From JADFRD01 sp913009735 (GTDB taxonomy: Bacteria; Fidelibacterota; Marinisomatia; Marinisomatales; TCS55): DNA of 64,000 bases. The position numbers and the translations under genes are program-made. Positions 16,523-25,266 of this stretch are shown in pieces. The DNA lies in NCBI GenBank assembly GCA_937910355.1, contig CALEPA010000165.1, positions 15,758-79,757 of the forward strand, written 5' to 3'. Below the pieces are notes generated by a model. That model was not told the DNA's origin and ran no database searches. It was given only the letters and a program-made list of their open reading frames with translations. The first letter of the stretch is position 1; the number at the start of each line of letters is the position of its first letter.

Positions 16523-17507
16523 TCTTTGAAATACGTTTTTTTAATATGTCAATTTCTGACAAAACAGCATCTTTTTTGTTTTGTTCTCTTATCTCTCGGG
16601 CAGGCATCCCGGCATAAACTTTACCGCCGGAAAGCGATTTTGTTGCTCCGCTTCTGACTGCAAAAACTGCTCTATTGCCTATTTTTACATGAGGAACAAC
16701 TCCTGATTGCCCTGCGAATATACAAAAGTCTCCTATTTCAACGCTCCCTGCAATCGCAACGCCTGCAGCGAACAAACATCCCCTGCCTGTTTTCACATTG
16801 TGAGCAATATGAACCAGGTTATCCATCTTGCTTCCAGGTCCAATAAACGTGTCCCCGATTGTACCCCTATCGATTGAACAATTAGCGCCAATATCTACAT
16901 TATCACTAATAACAACCGATCCTGTCTGCGGTGTTTTATGGTGAATTCCGTCCAATTCCACATAACCAAATCCATCACTACCGATGACTGTACCGCTAAA
17001 AATGGTACAACTGTTTCCAATTGTACAAGAATGGTAAACATGAATGTTGCAATGCAAGTTACTATTTGCTCCCACAACAACGTTTCTTCCCAATACAGTA
17101 TTGGCTCCGATCACCGTATTCTCCCCAATTCGTACACCCTCATCAACAACGCAATTTGGTCCAATGCTTACATGACCGGAAATATTGGTGTTGTCCGAAA
17201 TTGTGGCTGTCGGATGAATTCCCCAAACAATTTTTGGTTTATCCTGAAAGTATTCCAAGACTTTAGCAAACACCAATTGGGGATTATCAACAAGTATTCC
17301 ATCAAAATTTGTTAATACGCTTTCATCGGCTGTGAGAATTGCAGATGCTGCAGTATCCTTTACATACTTCTTATATTTGGGATTGCTTAAAAAGGTGATC
17401 GTTCCGGATCGTCCTCTCTGAATCTCCGAAACACCATTTATTTCCAGTTTCGGATTACCCATGACCTTACCTCCGGTGAGGTCGGCCAATTTCCGCAATG
17501 AAGCCAA
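16506..17507 (-). CDS. lpxD: UDP-3-O-acylglucosamine N-acyltransferase
   Basis: 333 aa, normal length. Adds the second acyl chain in lipid A synthesis. An N-terminal uridine-binding domain (about residues 1-95, beginning MASLRKLADLTGG) is followed by a long hexapeptide-repeat beta-helix (IGPNCVVDEGVRIGENTVIG and further). The catalytic His is in VHIAHNVKTGRG (about 235-245). The C-terminal helix ends RISKIENDV. It follows skp by 8 bases in the same order as many diderms (bamA-skp-lpxD). Confidence 0.95.
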   Translation of the reverse strand: MASLRKLADLTGGKVMGNPKLEINGVSEIQRGRSGTITFLSNPKYKKYVKDTAASAILTADESVLTNFDGILVDNPQLVFAKVLEYFQDKPKIVWGIHPTATISDNTNISGHVSIGPNCVVDEGVRIGENTVIGANTVLGRNVVVGANSNLHCNIHVYHSCTIGNSCTIFSGTVIGSDGFGYVELDGIHHKTPQTGSVVISDNVDIGANCSIDRGTIGDTFIGPGSKMDNLVHIAHNVKTGRGCLFAAGVAIAGSVEIGDFCIFAGQSGVVPHVKIGNRAVFAVRSGATKSLSGGKVYAGMPAREIREQNKKDAVLSEIDILKKRISKIENDV

Positions 17508-17515
17508 ATGAAATG

Positions 17516-18049
17516 TTATTTATCTTTTTCGGAAATATTATACTTCCGTAGTTCGTAAAGAATCTCGTCAGTTACATCATACGAAGGATTACCATAGAGC
17601 AACGAAACAGACCCATCAATAATATAATCATATCCTTTCTCTGCAGCCACTTTATCAACTGCCCTTTTTACTTTTGAAAGAATCTCAAATTCCATCTGGG
17701 CTTGTTTTTGGTATAGCTCTCCTTCTGGTCCTACTTTTTCAGCTTGAAATATTTGCAATCCACGTTCTTTTTCACCAATCTCCTGTTCTTTTTCCCGGCG
17801 CCATTCCGGAGAACTCATTAATCGTTGCGTTTCATAAGCATTTTTCAAGCTGTCCAATGCCATCAGTTGTATTTGATATTCCATTTGCACATCTCGGAAT
17901 TCTGACTGAAGCTGCGCTTCTGCATCTTTGAATTCTTCGTATTCGGATCGTATACGATCCGATTGGACAAAACCGATTTTTATTTCTGCAAGCAATGCTG
18001 ATGTTAGCAAACCTGCCATGATTGTAACATACATGATTGTTTTTCGCAC
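17516..18049 (-). CDS. skp: periplasmic chaperone Skp/OmpH
   Basis: 177 aa. A signal peptide to about LLA (residue 21) is followed by KIGFVQSDRI, the usual OmpH start. A long charged coiled coil spans residues about 35-140 (EFKDAEAQLQSEFRDVQ and KEQEIGEKERGLQ), the tentacles that hold unfolded outer-membrane proteins. The C-terminal YDYIIDGSVSLLYG is conserved. Placed between bamA and lpxD, its classical location; it should feed barrels to BamA. Confidence 0.9.
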   Translation of the reverse strand: MRKTIMYVTIMAGLLTSALLAEIKIGFVQSDRIRSEYEEFKDAEAQLQSEFRDVQMEYQIQLMALDSLKNAYETQRLMSSPEWRREKEQEIGEKERGLQIFQAEKVGPEGELYQKQAQMEFEILSKVKRAVDKVAAEKGYDYIIDGSVSLLYGNPSYDVTDEILYELRKYNISEKDK

Positions 18050-18071
18050 AAGTACTCCTTGATTCAGTTAT

Positions 18072-20465
18072 TTAAAATGTTTGACCAAATATAATTGTAT
18101 AATTCCAACCTTCGGGTAACGTATCTCCATCATTATCATCAAATCCATATCCCATATCAAATCCCAACATTCCGATCATCGGCATGAAAAAACGTATTCC
18201 AAACCCTGCAGAAGTCTTCAAACTCAATGGACCTGAACGAGGCATATTAAACGGCTCTGTCATTGACGTTGAATCCCATACATTACCTGCTTCAGCAAAT
18301 AATAATCCATAAATCACGGGATTTTCCGAGAATGGAAATCGTAATTCAGTAACAAATTTTAACATAGACGTTCCATACGTTGTGTTTCCACTTGAAGATT
18401 TAGGTCCGATAGAATTTTCAGGATATCCTCTCAACATGTTACCATATGGGATACCATTTCCGCCCATAATAAATTTCTCATCCCACGGAACAATTGATCG
18501 TTCTTCATGAGACTTTAAAGGTTCAATTACACCTATCTTCAATGAACTCATCAATACCAATTTCCAGAATGTAGGTGTATACCATTCCAAATTCAACACA
18601 TGTTTAAGAAAGTCTTCATTGCCTCCCAGACGGCTTCCAGATACAGTCGTTGCCCATGTAAAACGTGATCCACTACTGGTAAATTCCTGCCTGTCGCGGC
18701 TGTCGCGGGAAATGACTTGAGTAATGGATCTTCCCTTGGATTCGTTTAGCCCGCCGGCATAAGAATTAATATTTGCCTGAGTACCATCATATTTTTTCAA
18801 TGATACATTCATTACCCAATAGCCATTGAAATAATCGTCTGGCCACTTAAAACGACGACCCCATTGAACGGATCCTCCTAACACTTTCGTGTCCAACTGT
18901 ATACCATATCCCGTTGCGGCGCCTCTGAAAGAATTGTAAAATGAAAAACCAACACGGTTGGGGGTATCAAATATCTGTGGGTCAACAAATCGTACGCTGA
19001 ATGATTCATATTTCGCTCCCGATTGACTGCTGTAATAATTTAATGATTGTTGAGCGCCAACGTTATAGCTAATGGTCAACTGCTGGCCCAGTCCCCTGAA
19101 ATTTGAGAACTCAACCCCGCCGCCGCCCATCAGGCCATATACACCACTATAACCAACATTCATATTGGCGCGATCAGACGATTTTTCTTCTACAGTGATT
19201 TCCAGATCAATCTCATCTTCATCCACAGGAACAACATCGGGAACGACATTGCTGAAATAATTTAAAATAAAGAGTTCCCGGGCGCTGCGCTGCAATTGCT
19301 GCCGGTTAAATACATCTCCGGGAAAAACACGTAATTGGCGCCGAATAACATTCTCTCTGGTTTTGTCATTTCCCTGAACATATATATTTCGTATGTATAC
19401 CTTATGATTTTCCATTATTTCAAAATGAATATCTAAAGAGTCTAATCCAACGGGGGTGAAGCGCGGTTGAACGTTACTGTAGATATATCCCCTGTCCATG
19501 TATAATCCATGCATACGCTCGTAAACGGCGATATTGAACTCTTCTTCGTTGTATTGTTCTCCTTTTTTAAGATCCAGCGCTTGAGCCAATTGATCATCTG
19601 AATACAACGAATTACCTTCCCATGAAAAATTTCTATAATGATATTGGGGGCCTTCTACCAGTGTAATATGAATAAACATTGACTTTTTGTTTTTATTATA
19701 AGAAATGGAATCTGTAACAATGGTTACGTCACGATACCCTTCTTTCCGATAAAAATTGATAAGGTTTATTTTATCTTCATCGTACTTCTTTTTATCATAG
19801 TGTGATCTCCAGAATAAATACCAACGCTGCCGTTTGGTCTCTTTCATCACTCTGCGCAGTCGAAAAGATGAAAAATTTTCGTTCCCTTCAAAAATGATAT
19901 TGCGCAGTTTTACTTTTTTATTCTCCTTAATATTGAAAACAATATCCCGTGTTTGTTTCTTTTTTACGTCACTGGATTCAGATACTTCTTTTAACTCCTT
20001 CAATTCACCCTTTATATCAACTAATAAATAACCATCTTCAGCATAAAGGGCTTTCATATCATTGATAATAGACATAATCATGTTTGGTCTGATTCGCATA
20101 CCTGATCGAAGTTCTAATTCTTCATCAAACTTTTTATCTTTTATTTTTTTATTACCTTTATATTTTATCTTGCCTAATATATAATTTTCTTTGACAACGA
20201 TTGTGATATCAATTCCTTCGTCATTTTCATTGTCTATTCTAATTTGAATATCACTAAACAATCCCAACCGCCAGAGACGTTTTACGGCTCTGGAAAAATC
20301 CCCCGGAGCAATGCTTTTACTTTCCATGAGCCCTGCCGTATAGCGAATCATGGTTTCAGAAGTTAGAGTATTTCCCTCGATGTTTACTTTACCCAATTTT
20401 ATTTCTTTTTGCTGGGCAACAAGTGCGCCGGCAATAAAAAGGGCGATAATAAAATTTTTTGACAT
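18072..20465 (-). CDS. bamA: outer-membrane assembly factor BamA
   Basis: 797 aa. Signal peptide with predicted cleavage before Gln18 (ALVA-QQ). Five POTRA repeats fill about residues 22-430, with repeating GNTLTSETMIR, GNKKIKDKKFD, GNENFSSFRLRR, GNSLYSDDQLAQ and GNDKTRENVIRR starts. The C-terminal half is the Omp85 barrel and ends with Phe (IIFGQTF). Essential folding machine for outer-membrane proteins. Between uppS (3-base gap) and skp. Confidence 0.96.
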   Translation of the reverse strand: MSKNFIIALFIAGALVAQQKEIKLGKVNIEGNTLTSETMIRYTAGLMESKSIAPGDFSRAVKRLWRLGLFSDIQIRIDNENDEGIDITIVVKENYILGKIKYKGNKKIKDKKFDEELELRSGMRIRPNMIMSIINDMKALYAEDGYLLVDIKGELKELKEVSESSDVKKKQTRDIVFNIKENKKVKLRNIIFEGNENFSSFRLRRVMKETKRQRWYLFWRSHYDKKKYDEDKINLINFYRKEGYRDVTIVTDSISYNKNKKSMFIHITLVEGPQYHYRNFSWEGNSLYSDDQLAQALDLKKGEQYNEEEFNIAVYERMHGLYMDRGYIYSNVQPRFTPVGLDSLDIHFEIMENHKVYIRNIYVQGNDKTRENVIRRQLRVFPGDVFNRQQLQRSARELFILNYFSNVVPDVVPVDEDEIDLEITVEEKSSDRANMNVGYSGVYGLMGGGGVEFSNFRGLGQQLTISYNVGAQQSLNYYSSQSGAKYESFSVRFVDPQIFDTPNRVGFSFYNSFRGAATGYGIQLDTKVLGGSVQWGRRFKWPDDYFNGYWVMNVSLKKYDGTQANINSYAGGLNESKGRSITQVISRDSRDRQEFTSSGSRFTWATTVSGSRLGGNEDFLKHVLNLEWYTPTFWKLVLMSSLKIGVIEPLKSHEERSIVPWDEKFIMGGNGIPYGNMLRGYPENSIGPKSSSGNTTYGTSMLKFVTELRFPFSENPVIYGLLFAEAGNVWDSTSMTEPFNMPRSGPLSLKTSAGFGIRFFMPMIGMLGFDMGYGFDDNDGDTLPEGWNYTIIFGQTF

Positions 20466-20468
20466 TAT

Positions 20469-21233
20469 TTAATTATTTTCTTTCCGCAGTTGTTCGCTCA
20501 CTTTTCCAAAGCGCCGTTCGCGTTCCTGGTAATCCTTGATGGCCAGGTATAACTCTTTATCTCTGAATTTTGGCCAATACACATCCGTAATATATATTTC
20601 TGAATAAGCAATTTGCCAAAGCAGGAAATTGCTGAGCCTTCTTTCCCCACCGGTTCTAATCAACAGTTCGGGGTCGGGGACATTTGATGTATATAAATAC
20701 GATTTAAATATTTCTTCAGAGATAGATTCTGCTTTGAGCTTACCGGATTCAAGGTCCTTATATATTGCTTTAATAGCGTACAAAATTTCCTGCCTTCCTC
20801 CATAGCTCAAAGCTAAAATTAAATTGAGCCCGGTATTCAATTTGGTCTGTTCAATTCCATCAACTAGTGCCCGGCGAGCTTCGGACGGTAAATCCTCAAG
20901 GGATCCGATGGTGGTTAGTTTTACATTCTTTTTATCTAATTCTGTGACTTCTTTCCGGATGGTTTTGAGTAATAGTTGCATTAAAGCGGATACTTCTTTT
21001 TTCGGGCGGGACCAGTTTTCAGAAGAAAAGGTGTACATGGTCAGGTACTTTACTCCCAACTCGCCGCAGACGCGTGTAATTTCACGAACGGAGTTAATTC
21101 CTTCACTATGACCGGCAAAACGGGGTAATCTTCTTTCTTTTGCCCAGCGTCCGTTGCCATCCATAATAATGGCAATATGACTGGGGATATTTCCGTTGGA
21201 GATGATTTGCTCTATTAGTGTTTCCGTTGACAT
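20469..21233 (-). CDS. uppS: undecaprenyl diphosphate synthase
   Basis: 254 aa cis-prenyltransferase, making the C55 lipid carrier for peptidoglycan and O-antigen. Motifs: AIIMDGNGRWAKERRLPRF (about residues 21-39), TMYTFSSENWSRP and the C-terminal RTGGERRLSNFLLWQ. It is the first gene of the large minus-strand envelope operon. In many bacteria cdsA follows; here bamA comes next and dxr/rseP sit at the far end, so the usual frr-uppS-cdsA-dxr order is rearranged. Confidence 0.95.
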   Translation of the reverse strand: MSTETLIEQIISNGNIPSHIAIIMDGNGRWAKERRLPRFAGHSEGINSVREITRVCGELGVKYLTMYTFSSENWSRPKKEVSALMQLLLKTIRKEVTELDKKNVKLTTIGSLEDLPSEARRALVDGIEQTKLNTGLNLILALSYGGRQEILYAIKAIYKDLESGKLKAESISEEIFKSYLYTSNVPDPELLIRTGGERRLSNFLLWQIAYSEIYITDVYWPKFRDKELYLAIKDYQERERRFGKVSEQLRKENN

Positions 21234-21341
21234 TATTTTTCGTAAGCCGTCAAAAATCGCGGGCGAAATTACCTTGTACCTTGTCTATATACAACTTGTT
21301 GTGTCCAGTATAACGAACCTTAATCAATCCAGTTCCTCATA

Positions 21342-21566
21342 TCATTCAGCAAAATAATGATCATGAACCTTCATTATATTGGGAATTTGAACATTATTTT
21401 TACAAACTGCCCGGCATTTATAATACATAGCTTTATCCGGTCCCCGCATGTAATAAAAACCCGTCAGGGATCGCCCAAACAAGGGGCTTAATCCAGACGT
21501 AAATGGAACCAGGACAACAAAGCTGAAAAAGGTATAAATGAACATGTCTGCAAAGTGGGCTGTCAT
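21342..21566 (-). CDS. possible small membrane protein after mrp
   Basis: 74 aa. One hydrophobic helix near the start (IYTFFSFVVLVPFTSGL, about residues 10-26), then GRSLTGFYYMRGPDKAMYYKCRAVC with two cysteines. It begins 15 bases after the mrp stop on the same strand, without a strong ribosome-binding site. I do not recognise a family. The composition looks protein-like, but it could be a chance frame; the next 108 bases to uppS hold no further gene. Confidence 0.42.
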   Translation of the reverse strand: MTAHFADMFIYTFFSFVVLVPFTSGLSPLFGRSLTGFYYMRGPDKAMYYKCRAVCKNNVQIPNIMKVHDHYFAE

Positions 21567-21581
21567 GATACCCGATTGAAA

Positions 21582-22706
21582 CTAATTTTGTAAAATTGTA
21601 TCAATACTATCAGCAATTTTTATAAATACTTTCGAGACAAACGAATCCGGATCACTCAATACCAGGGGTTCACCTTTATCGGTTGCTGCCATCAATTCCT
21701 GTGAAATAGGAATTTCGCCTAAGAAAGGTACACCCAACCGGTCGCTTTCCTGCAATCCTCCCCCTTTTTTGAACAGATCCAATTGAAATTCAAAATGACC
21801 ATTTTCATCAACAACTACTTCATCCAAACCAGCAATAGTTAAGCGTTGATCTCCTGTGCTATGTGTCATCTGGCCTTTAATAACCAAACCGGACATGTTT
21901 TCTACAACACCCAAGACAGGTGTTTGTACTTTCCTGAACATATCTGCACCTTTACGCACATCTGTCAGGGCTATGTCCTGAGGCGTCGTGACAATAATGG
22001 CTCCGCTGATGCGGATCTTCTGTGTCAGAGTTAATTGAACATCTCCTGTCCCCGGTGGTAAATCTAAAATTAAATAATCCAATTCTCCCCATAGGACATC
22101 CTGGAAAAATTGCTCTGTCATACGGCTCACCATGGGGCCTCGCCAAATAGTGGGTGTATTGTTTCCGCTGATAAACCCAAAGGACATGACCTTCATGCCG
22201 TATCGCTCCAGGGGCACCAGTTTTTTGTCCTGGGTTAAATGCGGAGAATCATTTATACCTAAAATGGTTGGCAGGGAGGGCCCATAGATATCCAAATCCA
22301 GTAATCCAACTTTATATTCTTTTTGAATCAGTGCCGCAGCCAAGTTGGCGGCAACGGTTGATTTACCAACGCCTCCCTTTCCGCTGGCCACAGCTACAAT
22401 ATGGCTCACGTTATCCAACGGCACCGGTCCGGCTAGTTCCGGTTGGCTAATGGGGACTGCCTGGCTTTGCTCCTTTATTTGAACTTGAATATTATCAAAT
22501 GTATCCGTTGATAATAAAATATCTTTTACTGCATTCTCTACAGCCTGTTTTTTGTCATCTTTTTGAGTGGATATTTTTAACGTAATCGAAACGGATTTTC
22601 CATCCACTTCTACATCCTCCACCATACCAAACGATACGATATCCCGACTGAAACCGGGATACTTAATTTGCTTTAAAAGCTCTAATATATCTTGTTTATT
22701 CATCAT
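21582..22706 (-). CDS. mrp: Mrp/ApbC-family P-loop ATPase lacking all cysteines
   Basis: 374 aa. Family members carry Fe-S clusters to apo-proteins. An N-terminal DUF59/SUF domain (about residues 1-85) is followed by a deviant Walker A, VASGKGGVGKSTVAANLA (about 110-127), and DLPPGTGDVQLT. Normally a C-x-x-C follows VENMS and holds the bridging cluster. Here the protein contains no cysteine, and VVENMSGLVIKG is followed by about 40 residues of beta-rich sequence ending FKKGGG. Nucleotide-binding parts are intact. It lies downstream of a ferredoxin gene, separated by a terminator. Confidence 0.9.
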   Translation of the reverse strand: MMNKQDILELLKQIKYPGFSRDIVSFGMVEDVEVDGKSVSITLKISTQKDDKKQAVENAVKDILLSTDTFDNIQVQIKEQSQAVPISQPELAGPVPLDNVSHIVAVASGKGGVGKSTVAANLAAALIQKEYKVGLLDLDIYGPSLPTILGINDSPHLTQDKKLVPLERYGMKVMSFGFISGNNTPTIWRGPMVSRMTEQFFQDVLWGELDYLILDLPPGTGDVQLTLTQKIRISGAIIVTTPQDIALTDVRKGADMFRKVQTPVLGVVENMSGLVIKGQMTHSTGDQRLTIAGLDEVVVDENGHFEFQLDLFKKGGGLQESDRLGVPFLGEIPISQELMAATDKGEPLVLSDPDSFVSKVFIKIADSIDTILQN

Positions 22707-22716
22707 GGTTAAAAAG

Positions 22717-22743
22717 AGAAAAAACGGCTGTTAAAAACAGCCG
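22717..22743 (-). terminator. Rho-independent terminator of the ferredoxin gene
   Basis: CGGCTGT (22725-22731) pairs with ACAGCCG (22737-22743) around a five-base loop. Read on the minus strand the stem is followed directly by TTTTTT. It lies 33 bases after the ferredoxin stop and before the mrp start, so mrp is probably transcribed mainly from read-through or its own promoter. Confidence 0.85.
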
Positions 22744-22776
22744 CTTTATGAGTAATGATGATTTCAAGGAGCGATA

Positions 22777-23079
22777 TTACCCGCTGAAATCGCGTCCAAA
22801 CCAATCGTAATTAATTTTAATGTATTCGTTCCATTCTTCCGGAACCTCACTCTCCTCAAAGATAGCTTCTACCGGACATTCCGGTTCACAAGCGCCGCAA
22901 TCAATACATTCTTCTGGATCAATGTAGAGTTGTTTTCCTTCGGGATCAAAATCCGGTTCTTTGGCTTCGGCTCCAGCTCCTGTTTTGTCTTCGGGTCCAT
23001 GGATACAATCCACCGGACACACTTCTACACAGGCAGTGTCGCACACACCAACACAAGGTTCTGCAATAATGTAAGCCAT
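22777..23079 (-). CDS. fdxA: 7Fe ferredoxin (3Fe-4S + 4Fe-4S)
   Basis: 100 aa. Small cytoplasmic electron carrier. The first cluster region has cysteines in PCVGVCDTACVEVCPVDCIH; the second is CIDCGACEPECPVEAI (about residues 58-73). A loop with GPEDKTGAGAEAKEPDFDP separates them. The acidic C-terminus ending FGRDFSG is typical. A plausible electron partner for the oxidoreductase at the left edge and for Fe-S work by Mrp, though only the latter is a neighbour. A MITE-like repeat lies 44 bases upstream of its start. Confidence 0.92.
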   Translation of the reverse strand: MAYIIAEPCVGVCDTACVEVCPVDCIHGPEDKTGAGAEAKEPDFDPEGKQLYIDPEECIDCGACEPECPVEAIFEESEVPEEWNEYIKINYDWFGRDFSG

Positions 23080-23123
23080 TTTATTCTCCTAAGTGCTGTT
23101 TGGTTAATTTTTTCTTATTATAA

Positions 23124-23289
23124 GAGACCTTTGCAAAACCTATTGCACAAATTAAAAAGTTTAAAATTCCGTCCGCCAGCCGGCGGATTGGAAAACTTAT
23201 CAATAGCTACGCTATTAATTGCCTTTCCCGCCTAAATCAGACAAATTTTAACTCTTTTTTCTTCACACTATAAATTTTGTAAAGGTCTC
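23124..23289. mobile_element. 166-bp MITE-like element, copy 1, with TATAA target duplication
   Basis: The ends are inverted: GAGACCTTTGCAAAA at 23124 and its near-complement TTTTGTAAAGGTCTC ending at 23289. The element is flanked by TATAA on both sides (23119-23123 and 23290-23294), a clean 5-bp target-site duplication. It codes for nothing credible. The interior contains a GC-rich palindrome (CCGCCAGCCGGCGG). It is the reverse complement of the copy at about 53.76-53.92 kb, sharing blocks such as AATTTGTCTGATT and TTAATTTGTGCAATAGG. It sits between the ferredoxin and MFS genes, possibly within the ferredoxin promoter. Confidence 0.85.
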
Positions 23290-23387
23290 TATAAATAGTA
23301 TTAATACAGGACCAAAATTTAGGTGTGTTTTTTAAAAGGTGGAAAGGATTTTAGACATTAACTTTCAAAAGCATTTATCAAATTATT

Positions 23388-24575
23388 ATGTGGAATCGTA
23401 ACATAACCATTCTTTGGCTGACGCAGCTCATTTCTTATATGGGCGATGCAGTATACCAAATAGCGCTCATCTGGCTCATTTTTGATATAACCGGTTCTTC
23501 TGTTATAACCGGATTGGTAGCCATGAGTGCTTATTTACCGGCAATGTTCTTTGGACTGTTAGGCGGCGTGTTTGCTGATAGATATGATCGTTTGCATATT
23601 ATGCATATCGCAAACATTAGTCAGTCGTTGACCGTCATGTTGATTCCTGTCACACTTTATTACGGCGTAGCCGACGCCATGCTCATTGGTCTGCTGGCGT
23701 TTGCGCGAACCGGTTTTGGCACTTTGTTCCCGCCGGCGCTTAATGCCTTTATTCCTGAAGTTGTGGAAAAAGACGCCCTGACAAAAGTGAACTCCATCAA
23801 TGCAACCAGTATGCAATTGGCTTATTTACTAGGCCCAGCTTTTGCCGGCGTTTTATTAGGCATAATGTCTATAAGTACATTATTCATTTTTGACGCTGTT
23901 TCATTTCTTGCAGCCACCATATTACTTCTTTTTATAATTAAAAAGAGAAAACCCCTCCACCCGGAAACGCACGCAACATTACAGCAGCTCAAATCCGGAT
24001 TGAAGTATATTATGCAGCACCGGAGCATTGGCTATCTGATTTTGTTGACTATTATAAATAATATTTTCATTATGGGCCCGGCCATTGTTGGGATGCCTAT
24101 TTTAGTTAAATCCATATTGGGGGGAACTGCTTCCGATTTCGCTTTTGTGGAAGCAGGTATGGCCGGCGGAATGCTCATGGGGTCATGGCTGGTTTACAGA
24201 TTTAGCTATCGGCTTAACAATGGACTTTTGCTTCTCATTGGATTGCTGTGGGATGGAATTACGTATACCTTTTTTTACTGGGTACCTTCAATCCCAATGG
24301 CAATTATAATGATTATTATTCATGGTGTGGGGATTCCCGTTATTACCATAACCCGAACAGCCATTATCCAGCGCAATACACCCAATGAATATCATGGACG
24401 ATTATTTTCTATGGTACATCTGGCTGTGGTGGGCATGACTGCTTTGTCATCAGCATTAGTGGGGATTCTCGCTTCATTAATGCCCGTTTCTGCAGTGTTT
24501 TTAATTTTCGGAATAGGTGCGTTTGTCAGCGGGTTGATCGGGCTCATGTCTTCCGATCTGCGTAAGTTGAATTAG
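23388..24575 (+). CDS. MFS transporter, EntS/MFS_3-like exporter
   Basis: 395 aa with about 12 membrane helices. The start WLTQLISYMGDAVYQIALIW and the loop 2-3 signature GVFADRYDR (about residues 61-69) are those of the drug/siderophore-exporting MFS_3 group. A conserved FPPALNAFIPEVV follows. No neighbouring biosynthetic genes reveal a substrate. It lies just right of the MITE copy and begins the accessory stretch. Efflux is known for the family; the cargo is unknown. Confidence 0.85.
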   Translation: MWNRNITILWLTQLISYMGDAVYQIALIWLIFDITGSSVITGLVAMSAYLPAMFFGLLGGVFADRYDRLHIMHIANISQSLTVMLIPVTLYYGVADAMLIGLLAFARTGFGTLFPPALNAFIPEVVEKDALTKVNSINATSMQLAYLLGPAFAGVLLGIMSISTLFIFDAVSFLAATILLLFIIKKRKPLHPETHATLQQLKSGLKYIMQHRSIGYLILLTIINNIFIMGPAIVGMPILVKSILGGTASDFAFVEAGMAGGMLMGSWLVYRFSYRLNNGLLLLIGLLWDGITYTFFYWVPSIPMAIIMIIIHGVGIPVITITRTAIIQRNTPNEYHGRLFSMVHLAVVGMTALSSALVGILASLMPVSAVFLIFGIGAFVSGLIGLMSSDLRKLN

Positions 24576-24626
24576 GGATAGTCCATTCAAAAATCATAAT
24601 TACTTATATAATCATCGAGGACAAAA

Positions 24627-25052
24627 ATGGAATACATATTTTATAAAAAAGGGTATAAGTACCAGCTGGCTGAGGAATATTCTACTGAAATTCCTATAAA
24701 GCCCGACAACGATATTGAATCCGAATATATCGTTTTAAGCAATGAAGGGAACATAATAATAAAGAAAGGATACGCGTGGGACGGCCCGTCTGGTCCAACA
24801 ATAGATACGTTAAATTTTATGCGGGGCTCTTTGGTTCATGATGCTTTGTATCAATTGATGAGAGAGGAAATGCTTGACAATAATACGTACAGAGAGTCCG
24901 CTGATAAATTACTTCAGCAAATGTGCAAAGCAGATGGTATGAATTCAATCAGAGCATGGTGGGTTTACCAAGGTGTCAGATTTGGCGGTAACCCGGCATC
25001 CAACCCGGCAAACAAAAAGTCTATTGTAATGGCTCCAAAATCAAGTGAATAA
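24627..25052 (+). CDS. DUF1353 family protein
   Basis: 141 aa. The conserved core KKGYAWDGPSGPTID (about residues 47-61) and RGSLVHDALYQLMRE (about 66-80) identify DUF1353, a small family common in phages and genomic islands with no proven function. The C-terminal tail RFGGNPASNPANKK is low-complexity. GAGGACAAAA precedes the ATG. It is preceded by the MFS gene and followed by 200 bases carrying the toxin-antitoxin operator. Consistent with horizontally acquired DNA. Confidence 0.8.
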   Translation: MEYIFYKKGYKYQLAEEYSTEIPIKPDNDIESEYIVLSNEGNIIIKKGYAWDGPSGPTIDTLNFMRGSLVHDALYQLMREEMLDNNTYRESADKLLQQMCKADGMNSIRAWWVYQGVRFGGNPASNPANKKSIVMAPKSSE

Positions 25053-25164
25053 ATACCCAAACATCCACCGGACAGCTTATCCGTTGAGTGTTATTTTAGT
25101 CAACAACAAAAATCATTTATGAAATTATTTTTTATAAGATGTAATTTACTTGTTTCTTTTTTGT

Positions 25165-25247
25165 GTTAACCCGCGCAGTTAAGGTTAACATATGTTAACC
25201 TTTGTATAACTAGTTAACTTATGTTAACTTACAAACGATAGGTTAAC
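25165..25247 (+). promoter_or_regulatory. array of six GTTAAC palindromes upstream of the Doc toxin-antitoxin pair
   Basis: GTTAAC occurs at 25165, 25184, 25194, 25213, 25223 and 25242, with spacings 19, 10, 19, 10, 19: a 29-bp period repeated almost three times. Sites two and three join into the perfect 18-bp palindrome GGTTAACATATGTTAACC (25183-25200). The 13-base stretches between are not conserved, so the sites rather than a copied sequence are under selection. The array ends 19 bases before the ATG of the HTH protein and is probably its operator. Confidence 0.75.
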
Positions 25248-25266
25248 ATCATTGCAGGTAAGAATT

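Noticed and set aside
22930..23235. 101-aa plus-strand frame over the ferredoxin gene and MITE
   Set aside because: It is antisense to fdxA and continues into the repeat.
25165..25247. 29-bp periodic array taken as a small CRISPR
   Set aside because: Only six-base palindromes recur; the repeat-spacer structure and cas genes are lacking, and the array abuts an HTH-toxin operon.
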